NCBI RefSeq assembly: GCF_005877885.1 | Contig: NZ_VCHY01000007.1 | Location: 1 to 64,000 of the forward strand | DNA: 64,000 nt | Origin: Labilibacter sediminis | GTDB taxonomy: Bacteria > Bacteroidota > Bacteroidia > Bacteroidales > Marinilabiliaceae | Direction: 5' to 3' | In this document: positions 1 to 8,736 of the stretch, piece after piece | Numbering within the stretch: position 1 is the first letter of the stretch | How the letters are laid out: each line of letters starts with the position of its first letter | Notes under the pieces: model-generated | What the model was told of the DNA's origin: nothing | Database searches by the model: none | The model's input: only the letters and a program-made list of their open reading frames with translations | Translations under genes and position numbers: made by a program

Positions 1-111
1 GTCGTTCAAAATGTCGTTGTTTTTACACGCCTTGCTTTCAAAGCGGGTGCAAAGAAAGAGACTTTATTTTTAGATTCCTAATACCTACGGAAAGTTTTTT
101 CGCACGAAAAA

Positions 112-142
112 CAAAGATACGTCGTAAACAGTAGCTTGTCAA
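112..142 (-). promoter_or_regulatory. Strong leftward promoter (TTGACA, 17 bp, TATCTTTG), possibly of an rRNA operon off the left edge
   Basis: Read on the minus strand, TTGACA (137-142) is followed after 17 bp by TATCTTTG (112-119), a perfect match to the Bacteroidetes -7 consensus TAnnTTTG. Transcription would start near 105 and leave the window. The leader from about 60 to 1 on the minus strand is GC-richer than the surroundings. A promoter this close to consensus without an ORF downstream suits a stable-RNA operon, but the transcribed gene is not in the window, so that part is inference. Confidence 0.5.
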
Positions 143-605
143 GACATTAGATAGTGAAAGTTTTTTTTGATGTTTATTCGTATTAAACACAAAGGACACA
201 AAGGGTTTTCATAAAGGCAATAAAAGAGGGATTTAAAAAGTGGATATATATAGTATTTAAACAAGGCTAAAACCGTATTTAAAAATGATCTCGCTTTGTG
301 ACAACTATGCTATACTGAATTAGTCTGCTGCTCCGTTAGGGATTGTAGTGGTTACCCCGCAGCGGTTTTAGACTATTGTGTATTCCCAAGGAAATAGAAT
401 AGTATATATAATGGTCTTCTTAATTGAAATAATTGGCCAGCGAGGAGTAGGAACGGAAAGCCCGACCCGAAAAACTTTATATCCCCTGATAAGAACAGGG
501 CTTTGCTAAGGGGAACGGCATAATAAGAGAAGATAGTGATCCGATAAAAGTCAATTAATCACATAAACACATATACCATTTAAGAAACCTAAATTGTTTA
601 AAAAC
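143..605. other. Gene-free stretch left of the tRNA cluster
   Basis: I see no coding ORF here. The stretch holds the structured element at 334-470 (separate entry) and, just right of it, CCCCTGATAAGAACAGGG followed by GCTAAGGGG (about 484-512). The CCCTG arm can pair either with the near CAGGG or, as CCCCT, with the far AGGGG, so two exclusive hairpins are possible. The rest is A+T-rich with nothing recognisable. Confidence 0.4.
334..470. ncRNA. Structured intergenic element, candidate non-coding RNA or repeat family
   Basis: The left half reads CGTTAGGGATTGTAGTGG (334-351) and the right half GAACGGAAAGCCCGACC (451-467). Between them lies a variable A+T-rich arm and a GC-rich CCCCGCAGCGG block (355-365). 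I recall similar paired blocks flanking variable hairpins in intergenic DNA of other Bacteroidetes, but I cannot name the family with certainty. The Rfam Flavo-1 motif is one candidate to test. Strand is unknown and function is not claimed. Confidence 0.35.
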
Positions 606-641
606 AAAAAGAGCTTGCAAAATCATTTGCAAGCTCTTTTT
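606..641 (-). terminator. Rho-independent terminator of the tRNA cluster
   Basis: A perfect 11-bp stem (611-621 with 626-636, four-base loop) is flanked by A runs on the left and T runs on the right. It lies immediately downstream of the leftward tRNA genes. The symmetric flanks mean it could work in both directions. Confidence 0.75.
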
Positions 642-644
642 GAG

Positions 645-719
645 TCGGGGTGGAGAGATTCGAACTCCCGACCCCCTGGTCCCAAACCAGGTGCGCTAAC
701 CGGACTGCGCTACACCCCG
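645..719 (-). tRNA. tRNA-Pro(TGG), copy 1
   Basis: The reverse complement folds as a 75-nt cloverleaf: acceptor stem CGGGGTG with CACCCCG, discriminator A, anticodon stem CCTGG/CCAGG around TTTGGGA with anticodon TGG, and T loop TTCGAAT on a GGGAG stem. CCA is not encoded. It is the promoter-distal gene of a three-tRNA leftward cluster and is identical in sequence to the copy at 749-823. Confidence 0.95.
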
Positions 720-748
720 AAACGGTTAGAAATCATTGAAAAAATCTG

Positions 749-823
749 TCGGGGTGGAGAGATTCGAACTCCCGACCCCCTGGTCCCAAACCAGGTGCGC
801 TAACCGGACTGCGCTACACCCCG
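749..823 (-). tRNA. tRNA-Pro(TGG), copy 2
   Basis: A second 75-nt cloverleaf with anticodon TGG, identical over its whole length to the gene at 645-719. The two are separated by a 29-bp A+T-rich spacer. This looks like a recent tandem duplication or gene conversion. TGG alone can decode all four Pro codons when U34 is suitably modified. Confidence 0.95.
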
Positions 824-850
824 TGATGTTTTCTTTGATTTCAATAAAAT

Positions 851-940
<90 letters not shown>

Positions 941-1108
941 AAGTGCTATAAAGTCTAACTTTTCAGACCTCTTGTGCAACACTCATTTTGTGATTGCGAG
1001 TGCAAATGTAGGAAAATGTTTTAATGCTGCAATAGTTTTCATGAAAAAAAATTACTCGATTTTTCATCCTTTTATTGTTTAACAAACGTAACCAATTGCA
1101 ACACACAA

Positions 1109-1135
1109 AAAAAGGAGCTTTACAAGCTCCTTTTT
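1109..1135 (-). terminator. Terminator downstream of floA
   Basis: AAAAAGGAGCTT (1109-1120), a three-base loop and AAGCTCCTTTTT (1124-1135) form a 12-bp stem directly after the floA stop codon. On the minus strand it is followed by a U tract. The flanks make it potentially bidirectional. Confidence 0.75.
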
Positions 1136-1142
1136 ATTTTTT

Positions 1143-2126
1143 TTATTTTTTTGTTGGTTTTTCCGGTGGTGTTTTTGAAATTGAATCTCTCATGGTAGTA
1201 TCTGCCTCAACATTTTTCATTTTTAGATAATCAAATACTCCAATATTACCAGATCTAAAAGCATCGGCCATAGCCAATGGAATTTCTGCTTCCGCTTCAA
1301 TTACCTTCGCTCTTGCTTCTTGCGCTTTGGCTTTCATCTCTTGTTCTTCAGCTACTGCCATTGCTCTTCTTTCCTCTGCTTTAGCCTGTGCGATATTTTT
1401 ATCTGCTTCAGCCTGATCCATTTGCAATACAGCACCAATATTTTTACCTATATCAATATCTGCAATATCAATAGAAAGAATTTCAAATGCAGTACCGGCA
1501 TCTAAACCTTTCTCTAATACTACTTTTGATATAGAATCAGGGTTTTCCAATACAGCTTTATGAGATAAAGACGAACCAATAGAAGATACAATACCTTCTC
1601 CTACACGAGCTAAAACTGTTTCTTCTCCAGCTCCCCCTACTAATTGCTTTATATTTGCACGAACGGTTACCCTGGCCTTTGCTACAAGCTGAATACCATC
1701 TTTAGCAACTGCAGCTACCGGAGGCGTATCAATAACCTTAGGATTTACCGACATTTGTACTGCTTCAAATACATCGCGTCCTGCCAAATCAATCGCTGTA
1801 GCCATTTGAAAAGGTAAGTCAATATTTGCCTTAGCAGCAGATACCAATGCATGAACAACACTTGTTACATGCCCTCCTGCCAAATAATGTGCTTCAAGCT
1901 CATCTCGTTTAATTTCTTTTAACCCGGCTTTACTGGCTTCAATTAATGCTCTAACAATAATTGAAGGCGGAACTTTACGTACCCTCATTAAAACAAGCTG
2001 AACCAGCGAAATTCGAACTCCCGATACCAAAGCTGAAAACCAAAGCAATACGGGAACATAATAAAGAAATAAGAAAAACAGTACAACAATGACTGCTAAT
2101 AGGCCAAAAAATCCTAAGCCTTCCAT
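1143..2126 (-). CDS. floA: Flotillin-like protein FloA
   Basis: A 327-residue membrane scaffold of the SPFH family, matching the usual length of bacterial FloA (YqfA). Residues about 5-36 are a hydrophobic membrane hairpin, about 60-230 the SPFH core with V-x-A-K-A-R-V-T-V style strands, and about 236-290 an Ala/Glu/Lys-rich coiled coil with repeated AEAE and KAKA segments that drives oligomerisation. FloA organises functional membrane microdomains. It follows nfeD with a 5-bp gap, the classic floA-nfeD pairing, so one mRNA is likely. The Thr/Pro/Lys-rich tail (about 305-327) varies within the family. Identification is firm; the physiological cargo is unknown. Confidence 0.93.
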   Translation of the reverse strand: MEGLGFFGLLAVIVVLFFLFLYYVPVLLWFSALVSGVRISLVQLVLMRVRKVPPSIIVRALIEASKAGLKEIKRDELEAHYLAGGHVTSVVHALVSAAKANIDLPFQMATAIDLAGRDVFEAVQMSVNPKVIDTPPVAAVAKDGIQLVAKARVTVRANIKQLVGGAGEETVLARVGEGIVSSIGSSLSHKAVLENPDSISKVVLEKGLDAGTAFEILSIDIADIDIGKNIGAVLQMDQAEADKNIAQAKAEERRAMAVAEEQEMKAKAQEARAKVIEAEAEIPLAMADAFRSGNIGVFDYLKMKNVEADTTMRDSISKTPPEKPTKK

Positions 2127-2131
2127 AATTT

Positions 2132-2599
2132 TTAATTTTTAGGTTTAACTATTATATATGTTTTATGAACTTTTAAAACTTCTAACTCTGTATTTTCATC
2201 AACAAAATGCCCCGGACAACGTGCTTCTACAATTAAATTATTTACACTGGCCTTTCCTACAGGATTTAAACGGGTAATGGCAACACCCACATCTCCCACA
2301 CTTATGGCATTATCTTCTTTTACCTCAACACTACTATCAACTGATGTGTTGAGCATAAGTTTTTTCCAGGTACCTGATCGCAATGACCACACAATCATTA
2401 AAACAGAAACCACCAAAGTTGTTATCAGGGTTGCATTTCCTCCAGCTGTTCCAAAATTTTTGTAGGCCATAAATATTCCTACACCAATAAAAAGGGCTCC
2501 TCCAATACCTGCAAAGGTTACCCCGGGCAAGGCAAAAAATTCAAGGATTAACAGAAATAATCCAAGTATGATTAGCAATACAATAATAACTGTTGACAT
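2132..2599 (-). CDS. NfeD-family membrane protein (short form)
   Basis: A 155-residue protein with three predicted TM helices (about 3-25, 27-45, 57-73) and a C-terminal soluble beta domain (about 85-155) of the NfeD OB-fold type, including the [16 protein letters not shown] segment typical of the family. Short NfeD proteins lack the ClpP-like protease domain and accompany flotillins in the membrane. Here the gene lies 5 bp upstream of floA and 8 bp downstream of clpS, which supports a clpS-nfeD-floA transcript. The partnership with FloA is established for the family; a direct role here is inferred from the gene order. Confidence 0.88.
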   Translation of the reverse strand: MSTVIIVLLIILGLFLLILEFFALPGVTFAGIGGALFIGVGIFMAYKNFGTAGGNATLITTLVVSVLMIVWSLRSGTWKKLMLNTSVDSSVEVKEDNAISVGDVGVAITRLNPVGKASVNNLIVEARCPGHFVDENTELEVLKVHKTYIIVKPKN

Positions 2600-2607
2600 G
2601 AAAAAAA

Positions 2608-2883
2608 TTAATCTAGTGTAACTATTAGGTTTTTGTTCTCTAATCTGTTTTTTAGGGGTATTAAATCTTCAACAGATCCTACTTTTATCTGGCATTGACC
2701 TACAAAATGCGTTAGAAAGGCACATTGCTCTGCCTGAATACCGTCATGATCACAAATTTCGCACAAGGTATCAATTACGTAATCAAATGAATTTACATTA
2801 TCGTTATATAGGGTCAGTACTTTATTATTACTATCGGTATTACTAGCCTGACCACTTTCCCATTTTTTTCCAAAAGATTCCAT
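2608..2883 (-). CDS. clpS: ATP-dependent Clp protease adaptor ClpS
   Basis: A 91-residue protein with the ClpS core: LTLYNDNVNSFDYVIDTL (about 24-41) matches the family signature in which an LxNDDxxxxxxVI-type stretch forms the N-degron pocket. It is followed by the helix carrying the EQCAFLTHFVGQC segment, where family members bind the ClpA/ClpC N-domain. ClpS delivers N-end-rule substrates to the Clp AAA+ unfoldase. The second Asp of the usual NDD is Asn here (YNDN), so substrate preference may differ slightly. It appears first in a tight minus-strand cluster with nfeD and floA. Confidence 0.85.
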   Translation of the reverse strand: MESFGKKWESGQASNTDSNNKVLTLYNDNVNSFDYVIDTLCEICDHDGIQAEQCAFLTHFVGQCQIKVGSVEDLIPLKNRLENKNLIVTLD

Positions 2884-2990
2884 CAGCGAAATTTTATGTT
2901 ACAAAATAAGATTTTTTCTTCAATAAAAAACTTATGTGATTGATTATATTACCTAACTCTTTTATTCTTTTTCTATATCAGTGTATTTCC

Positions 2991-5522
2991 TTATTTTACA
3001 TTTTTTGGTATAGAACTTACAGCTCCATCCTTAAAATATACAACAAAAGCGCCAGGAAATCCAGCCTCAACAATCTGATCTACCACTTCAGCAGCCTCCT
3101 CATAAGTATTATACTTCCCTGCAAAATACTTGGTTAAACCACGTCCTTTTAATTCAACGGATGATACTTCCGGTATTTTAGCCAGCGCATTGGCATTGGG
3201 CGGATTACGAAAAACACCTATCTGAATTCTATATTCATCTGAACTTTCAGCTTCTTGCTTTTGAACAGCCTCAGGTTGCTCTTCCTTCTCAACTTCCTTT
3301 ACCTCTTTAACAGACTGAGCAGCTTCTTCTCCTTTATGAATTTCACTATACGATTTTTGAACCACTCCGACTGCCTTCTTTCTTTCACTTACTCCTTCTG
3401 TTGAAGCTCCGTTATTAAGTATATCCCTGTACAAGTATAAGGCCTCCTCCTGGCTCTCAATACCTGCCCGTTTCATTGCTCCGGCTTTCTCGTACCCTTC
3501 AATACTTAAACCTCCGGGTGTACTTAATGATCTTTTAGCTTCTCTGAAATATGCATTTCCCTGCTCAGATAGCTCCATCACCTGCTTACTTTTTTCTTCG
3601 CCTAATTTAGACGAAGCACCTTTTAATTTTAACCAGTACAAAGGAAATTTCTTATCCAAAGCTTTATGATATATCCTCGTTGATAATATTTTTAGCTCCT
3701 TGGATTCTTTCAGCATCTTCGTTGATTTAAGCTCCTCCTCAGCTTCTGCCTCTACTCCATTCTTTTTAATCAACTGACTCAACTTAATGTTTGTATCTTC
3801 TTCAACCTTGGTTGATTCTTCTAGTAATCGGGAAGATTCAAGATTTAAGATGCCTGCCCAAACATACAAGGAATCTGCATATCGTAATGATTGTTTATCG
3901 TTTTCAGAAAACAACTGTGTATACATCTTCTCCAGCCTCGACAAATGTCGCTCAAACTCATCTGAAGTATGAAAAGTATATTTTTCAGGAATAAAAATTC
4001 CCTCAATTGAAACAGGCTTTGGCTTATCGGATTTTACCTGGCGGGATTGTTGATACGTACCATTTTTCATACGTAAAATAATTTCATCCAGTTCCTTTTT
4101 TCGTGCATATAAATATTTTTCCTGCACCTGATCCTCTAGACTATAGACCTGGTTTTCCAATTTTAGAATTTCATTGACCAGAGCATTCCTTTCCTGACTA
4201 TTATTTGTTTTGCTGAAATCTCGTCTTTTTACAGACATTAATGAGGCCAAACTATCCTTCCTTTGTTCAGATTCAAATCCGGCTTTAAACAACTCTAATG
4301 CTTCACTGCTCAAAAAGTGGTCAAACTCACGATACACCAGTGTATCATTTATTTCAAAAACAAACGCACCCCGTTCCTCTTTCAATTTTCGTTCAGATTC
4401 ATAAGTAAAATCGGCTCGTCCTCCACCTTCAGTGTTTTCCGATCCCTGAACCAAAAGCTTTGCTGATTCCTGAATTTGATTGGCATCCTCAGCCATATTC
4501 CTCACCTGTTTGCCATCCCATTTAATGGTGTATACCATTACATTATCACCATTTGTTTCTCTGTTTGAGGCAAACCAGGCAACCTTATTGAATTCATCAG
4601 ATACGAATAAAAAGTCATCATCAGGAGAATTAAAGGGAACTCCGAGATTAATTGGATTTAAAAAACTTTGACTTTCATTATCGTAATACACCTTGTAAAT
4701 ATCAAATCCACCTAAACCTCCGGGCCGATCCGAAGAAAAATAAAAGGTAAGTCCATCTGTTTCTAAAAACGGATAGGCATCATTATAAATGGAATTAACC
4801 GGTTCATCAACTAATTCGCTATCTCCCCATCCATCGAGCAACTTAACCATTTTATAAATGCTAAGGGTATCTTCATCATTTTCATCCATAGAAAAATAAA
4901 CTACATCACCCCTTTCGGTTTCAAACATCACATGATCAGGGTTAACGCCCGATTCAAAAAAATCTCCATTTTTAAAAAGTTTACCTACATCCTTTGCTGG
5001 GTAATACATTTCAAGCACACTATCTTTATGAGAAATAGATTTATCTAATACTGACAGTTGATATATTTTAGAAGATATTTTTGCACCGTCTTTACACTCT
5101 TGGATGAACTTCTCTGATTTTTCAACTCGCTTATCAGTAGAAGATGCATATTGTTGAAATTTCTTAAAATTAGAAACAGCCTCTTCAAAATGATAAGATA
5201 ACTGATGCGCCCTACCTAAATAGTAATACACATCGCGACTAACATTTTTTATTCGGGCATAATTTAACTTTTTAATTGCTCCTGAAATATTCGTTCTGTT
5301 TTTAAACTCGCATATTCCCATATAAAAATTATAACGAGCATCTTTAGGATACTTCTCCAGAAGATGAGCATAAACCAACTCTGCTTTTTGATAGTCTCCT
5401 GCTTTAAAATATTCCAATCCTTTTTGAGATGAAAACTCAATATCCTGAGCTATAACAGACATAGGAAAACTTGCACCAACAAGAAAAAACACCATGCTTA
5501 TTAAGCGTAAACATCTTACCAT
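2991..5522 (-). CDS. TPR-PD40-SPOR envelope protein
   Basis: An 843-residue exported protein. A signal peptide ends near AQ at residues 25-26. TPR-like helices follow (about 28-140; GLEYFKAGDYQKAELVYAHL is repeat-like), then PD40/WD40-type beta-propeller blades (about 225-350; YFSSDRPGGLGGFDIYKVYY is diagnostic), a long charged coiled-coil-like region (about 380-730), and a C-terminal SPOR-like domain (last 75 residues, starting YRIQIGVFRN). TPR-PD40 proteins such as PorE of the type IX secretion machinery end in an OmpA-like domain. This one carries SPOR, a fold that binds denuded peptidoglycan at the septum. A role at the cell wall or division site is inference. Confidence 0.75.
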   Translation of the reverse strand: MVRCLRLISMVFFLVGASFPMSVIAQDIEFSSQKGLEYFKAGDYQKAELVYAHLLEKYPKDARYNFYMGICEFKNRTNISGAIKKLNYARIKNVSRDVYYYLGRAHQLSYHFEEAVSNFKKFQQYASSTDKRVEKSEKFIQECKDGAKISSKIYQLSVLDKSISHKDSVLEMYYPAKDVGKLFKNGDFFESGVNPDHVMFETERGDVVYFSMDENDEDTLSIYKMVKLLDGWGDSELVDEPVNSIYNDAYPFLETDGLTFYFSSDRPGGLGGFDIYKVYYDNESQSFLNPINLGVPFNSPDDDFLFVSDEFNKVAWFASNRETNGDNVMVYTIKWDGKQVRNMAEDANQIQESAKLLVQGSENTEGGGRADFTYESERKLKEERGAFVFEINDTLVYREFDHFLSSEALELFKAGFESEQRKDSLASLMSVKRRDFSKTNNSQERNALVNEILKLENQVYSLEDQVQEKYLYARKKELDEIILRMKNGTYQQSRQVKSDKPKPVSIEGIFIPEKYTFHTSDEFERHLSRLEKMYTQLFSENDKQSLRYADSLYVWAGILNLESSRLLEESTKVEEDTNIKLSQLIKKNGVEAEAEEELKSTKMLKESKELKILSTRIYHKALDKKFPLYWLKLKGASSKLGEEKSKQVMELSEQGNAYFREAKRSLSTPGGLSIEGYEKAGAMKRAGIESQEEALYLYRDILNNGASTEGVSERKKAVGVVQKSYSEIHKGEEAAQSVKEVKEVEKEEQPEAVQKQEAESSDEYRIQIGVFRNPPNANALAKIPEVSSVELKGRGLTKYFAGKYNTYEEAAEVVDQIVEAGFPGAFVVYFKDGAVSSIPKNVK

Positions 5523-5835
5523 AATAGATTCTAAAATTTATTCCTTAAAATTCATGTCAAAATTAAAAATATAAGCACAATAAACTAAAGTATACGCAAA
5601 CTATTCATTGCATACTTTAATATTTAAAAATTTATAACAAAGCAATACCTAAAGATACAAACTCTTCATATCACACTCTTAATCAAATAATTTAACATTT
5701 TTAATACCAAGACATTTAATATTAAAGTTTAGTATTTATCTTTAAACGCCCTATAGTAATGTTAATAACTTTTGAACCAAGCGAAGATATAATCGTTTTT
5801 AAGGGATATATTTGTAATCTTATAAAAAAGGAATA
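5523..5835. other. Divergent intergenic region between the TPR-PD40-SPOR gene and bcp
   Basis: The 313 bp are strongly A+T-rich and separate divergent genes, so they must carry both promoters. Rightward, a TATATTTG -7 element at 5807-5814 is clear. I found no convincing leftward -7 element and no hairpin. Confidence 0.5.
5807..5814 (+). promoter_or_regulatory. Promoter -7 element of bcp-recA
   Basis: TATATTTG matches the Bacteroidetes TAnnTTTG element and lies 22 bp before the bcp start codon, giving a very short leader. No good -33 TTTG is seen at the usual spacing. Confidence 0.5.
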
Positions 5836-6303
5836 ATGAGCATTTTAAAAGAAGGAGATAAAGCACCTGATTTTACGGGTATTATACAAGATGGTAGCAC
5901 TATATCGCTTAATGATTTTAAAGGGAAAAAAGTAATTCTATACTTTTATCCTAAAGATAACACACCCGGATGTACTGCTGAATCATGTAATTTAAATGAT
6001 AGCTACAGCGAACTTACACAAAAAGGATTTGAGGTAATTGGTGTTAGCCCGGATAGTGAAGCTTCGCACTTAAAATTTATAGCAAAACACAATCTGAAAT
6101 TTAACTTGATTGCTGATAACGAGCATAAAATTTTAGAAGCTTATAATGCTTGGGGACTTAAGAAGATGTATGGCAGAGAATACATGGGCGTTTTAAGATC
6201 GACCTTTATTATTGACGAAAATGGTACTATAGAAAAAATCATTAAAAAAGTTAAAACCAAAGACCACACTAATCAAATTTACAGCGAATTAGAAATAAAA
6301 TAA
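5836..6303 (+). CDS. bcp: Thioredoxin-dependent thiol peroxidase (Bcp/PrxQ)
   Basis: A 155-residue cytosolic peroxiredoxin that reduces H2O2 and alkyl hydroperoxides with thioredoxin as electron donor. FYPKDNTPGCTAESC shows the peroxidatic Cys46 and resolving Cys51 with the five-residue spacing of E. coli Bcp (Cys45/Cys50). Thr43 and Pro44 belong to the PxxxT/SxxC active-site loop. Downstream, SPDSEASHLKF and the catalytic-type Arg in LRSTFIID are present. The gene lies 9 bp before recA on the same strand, so an oxidative-damage and DNA-repair transcript is plausible. Full length, no anomalies. Confidence 0.96.
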   Translation: MSILKEGDKAPDFTGIIQDGSTISLNDFKGKKVILYFYPKDNTPGCTAESCNLNDSYSELTQKGFEVIGVSPDSEASHLKFIAKHNLKFNLIADNEHKILEAYNAWGLKKMYGREYMGVLRSTFIIDENGTIEKIIKKVKTKDHTNQIYSELEIK

Positions 6304-6312
6304 ATCATAAAA

Positions 6313-7320
6313 ATGGCAGATAAACAAGAAGTTAACAAAGAAAAGCTAAAAGCACTGCAACTTACCATGGACAAAATTGACAAGGCCTATGGTAAGGGAA
6401 CCATCATGAAAATGGGCGAAAATGCTATTGAAGACATCCCGGTTATTTCAACAGGTTCTCTTTCATTAGATATGGCTCTTGGAGTGGGTGGTTTTCCTAA
6501 AGGTAGAGTGATAGAAGTATATGGTCCGGAATCGTCGGGTAAAACAACATTAGCCATTCATGCCATTGCTGAAGCACAAAAAAAAGGAGGTATAGCTGCA
6601 TTTATTGATGCAGAGCACGCTTTTGACAGATTTTATGCCGAAAAATTAGGTGTTGATATTGAAAACCTGCTAATTTCTCAGCCTGACAATGGTGAACAAG
6701 CGCTTGAAATTGCTGATCAGCTTATTCGTTCTTCTGCTATAGATATTATTGTAGTTGATTCTGTTGCCGCATTAACTCCTAAAGCTGAAATTGAAGGTGA
6801 AATGGGAGATTCCCGCATGGGACTTCAGGCAAGACTTATGTCTCAGGCATTAAGAAAATTAACTTCCAGCATTAACAAAACAAACACTTGCTGTATTTTC
6901 ATTAACCAGCTTAGGGAAAAGATTGGTGTAATGTTCGGTAACCCGGAAACAACAACAGGTGGTAACGCTCTTAAGTTTTATGCCTCTTTACGTCTTGACA
7001 TTCGTCGTGCATCTCAAATTAAGGATGGAGAAGATGTAATTGGTAACCATACAAGAGTAAAAGTGGTTAAAAATAAAGTAGCCCCTCCATTCAAAAAGGC
7101 CGAATTTGATATTATGTATGGACAAGGAATTTCTAAAGTAGGCGAAATTCTGGATCTGGGCGTAGATCTTGAAATAGTTAAAAAAAGTGGTTCATGGTTT
7201 AGTTATGGTGAAACAAAACTTGGACAAGGCAGAGAGGCTGTTAAAACAGTGATTAAAGATAATCCTGAATTAATGGATGAGCTGGAACAAAAGATTATTG
7301 AAGCAAGTAATAAAAACTAG
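6313..7320 (+). CDS. recA: Recombinase A
   Basis: A 335-residue RecA that forms ATP-dependent filaments on ssDNA, catalyses strand exchange and triggers LexA-type self-cleavage. Walker A is GPESSGKTT (71-79), Walker B lies in [12 protein letters not shown], and the L1/L2 loop segments [20 protein letters not shown] and [16 protein letters not shown] are intact. The acidic C-terminal tail is short. The start codon is 9 bp after bcp, with the intervening bases giving no Shine-Dalgarno signal, as usual in this phylum. It is followed by a strong terminator. Confidence 0.98.
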   Translation: MADKQEVNKEKLKALQLTMDKIDKAYGKGTIMKMGENAIEDIPVISTGSLSLDMALGVGGFPKGRVIEVYGPESSGKTTLAIHAIAEAQKKGGIAAFIDAEHAFDRFYAEKLGVDIENLLISQPDNGEQALEIADQLIRSSAIDIIVVDSVAALTPKAEIEGEMGDSRMGLQARLMSQALRKLTSSINKTNTCCIFINQLREKIGVMFGNPETTTGGNALKFYASLRLDIRRASQIKDGEDVIGNHTRVKVVKNKVAPPFKKAEFDIMYGQGISKVGEILDLGVDLEIVKKSGSWFSYGETKLGQGREAVKTVIKDNPELMDELEQKIIEASNKN

Positions 7321-7341
7321 GTTTTATCCTTTATATATTTT

Positions 7342-7375
7342 AAAACCGGGTTATTTGATTAGCCCGGTTTTTTTT
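7342..7375 (+). terminator. Terminator of bcp-recA
   Basis: AAAACCGGG (7342-7350) pairs with CCCGGTTTT (7363-7371), followed by a T run to 7375. It lies 21 bp after the recA stop. Confidence 0.8.
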
Positions 7376-7386
7376 ATTTTAAAGAC

Positions 7387-8268
7387 ATGGCAAACAAAAC
7401 AAATTTTAGAGGCTACATATACATTTTTCAGTCATTTTTAATGTGGGGAGTATTGGCCATTTACTGGAAACAACTCAAACATGTTGGAAGCTGGGAACTG
7501 CTATCGAGCAGAATAATATGGTCATTTTTATTGCTTATCATATTCTTATCAATCACACGTAAAAGCCAGCTGCTAAAAATTTGGCAGAATAAAAAACACA
7601 GAAAAGCACTACTTTCCACTGCCCTGCTTATTGGCACCAACTGGGGTGTATTTATTTATGCTGTTAATGCTGATAAAATTGTGCAAGCCAGCCTGGGATA
7701 TTACATTACACCCCTGGTAAATATGTTTTTAGGCATTACCATACTAAAAGAAAAACTCACAAAAATTAAAATTGTTGCACTAACTATAGTTGCCACCTCT
7801 GTATCGTATCTAACCATAAGTGCGGGACAGTTCCCATATATTTCATTTATCTTAGCCTTTTCCTTTGGTTTTTATGGATTGCTTAAGAAAACCACTCAGG
7901 TAGATGCACTTCCTTCACTGGCTTTTGAAACAACAACCTTATTGCCTTTGGCCGCTGCCTATCAAGGCTATTTACTTATCAATAACAACAATAGCTTTTT
8001 TAATAATGATATTGTAACATCTTCATTACTCATAGGAACAGGTATCATCACAATTTTACCCCTTTATTGGTTTACAAAAGGAGCTAAACTTATTGATTTA
8101 ACCTCGGTTGGATTCTTTCAATATCTGGCACCAACCATGATGTTGTTAATTGGTGTATTTATTTACAATGAGCCCTTTGAGCAGAAAGAAATTTTTGCCT
8201 TTATATCCATTTGGACAGCTATTGGATTGTATATTTTCTCGCTTGTCAGAGATAACAAAAAAAAATAG
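7387..8268 (+). CDS. rarD: RarD-type EamA/DMT transporter
   Basis: A 293-residue integral inner-membrane protein with about ten TM helices arranged as two EamA repeats. The N-terminal MWGVLAIYWKQLKHVGSWELLSSR segment is typical of RarD, annotated as chloramphenicol-sensitivity protein. LGYYITPLVNMFLGITILKEKL is the conserved end of the first repeat and FQYLAPTMMLLIGVFIYNEPF that of the second. The substrate is unknown. The gene begins just 12 bp after the recA terminator. Function beyond drug/metabolite transporter superfamily membership is inference. Confidence 0.85.
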   Translation: MANKTNFRGYIYIFQSFLMWGVLAIYWKQLKHVGSWELLSSRIIWSFLLLIIFLSITRKSQLLKIWQNKKHRKALLSTALLIGTNWGVFIYAVNADKIVQASLGYYITPLVNMFLGITILKEKLTKIKIVALTIVATSVSYLTISAGQFPYISFILAFSFGFYGLLKKTTQVDALPSLAFETTTLLPLAAAYQGYLLINNNNSFFNNDIVTSSLLIGTGIITILPLYWFTKGAKLIDLTSVGFFQYLAPTMMLLIGVFIYNEPFEQKEIFAFISIWTAIGLYIFSLVRDNKKK

Positions 8269-8296
8269 TCCTGCAGACTACAAACACAAAAGCATA

Positions 8297-8327
8297 TTGA
8301 TATTTTAACTATTTATCTTTATGTTTG
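8297..8327 (+). promoter_or_regulatory. Promoter that fixes the start of the 8357 gene
   Basis: TTG (8297-8299) and TATGTTTG (8320-8327) lie 20 bp apart, the Bacteroidetes -33/-7 spacing. The -7 element overlaps an upstream in-frame ATG at 8321, so that ATG cannot be in the transcript and the next ATG (8357) is the likely start. Confidence 0.55.
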
Positions 8328-8356
8328 CCATAACTTTAACCCAAATCACAAACCCA

Positions 8357-8713
8357 ATGATTAATTACCACAATAAGGTTTTTAAAACTATTAGCAATAC
8401 CCCCAATGGTGATACCAACGAAGAAACCGTATATTTCTACAAGCAAAAGGGAAATCACATAACAGGCGAATACAAAGGGGGTACAATAAAAAGAGGGTAC
8501 CTGGATGCAACCATGGATAATTCAGGAAATTTACAAATGCAGTATCACCACGTTAACCAAAACAACGAATTGTTAACCGGAGTTTGTTATTCTATTCTGG
8601 AGATGACTCCTGAAAACAGAATGAGGATCATTGAAAACTGGCAATGGACATGCAAAAATTACGCTAAAGGCCAATCAATTCTTGAAGAGATTGACCCTCA
8701 TAGCGTGATATAA
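8357..8713 (+). CDS. Conserved small protein, often labelled N-acetylglutamate synthase-like
   Basis: A 118-residue protein starting MINYHNKVFKTISN. An in-frame ATG 36 bp upstream lies inside a promoter -7 element, so I prefer the start at 8357, which also matches how I recall homologues beginning. The sequence is all-beta in character, with repeated YKGG/GEY and MQYHH strands ending in ENWQWTC. Homologues are widely annotated as N-acetylglutamate synthase, but the protein lacks a GNAT acetyl-CoA motif and I regard that name as unsupported. The gene is single, convergent with the broken chemoreceptor gene. No other clue to function. Confidence 0.7.
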   Translation: MINYHNKVFKTISNTPNGDTNEETVYFYKQKGNHITGEYKGGTIKRGYLDATMDNSGNLQMQYHHVNQNNELLTGVCYSILEMTPENRMRIIENWQWTCKNYAKGQSILEEIDPHSVI

Positions 8714-8736
8714 ATAACTTCAATATCCGAATAAAC

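Noticed and set aside
594-803. 69-codon ORF over the tRNA cluster
   Set aside because: It is antisense to two tRNA-Pro genes and its repeated WRDSNSRPPGPKPG-like sequence is only the translated tRNA duplicate.
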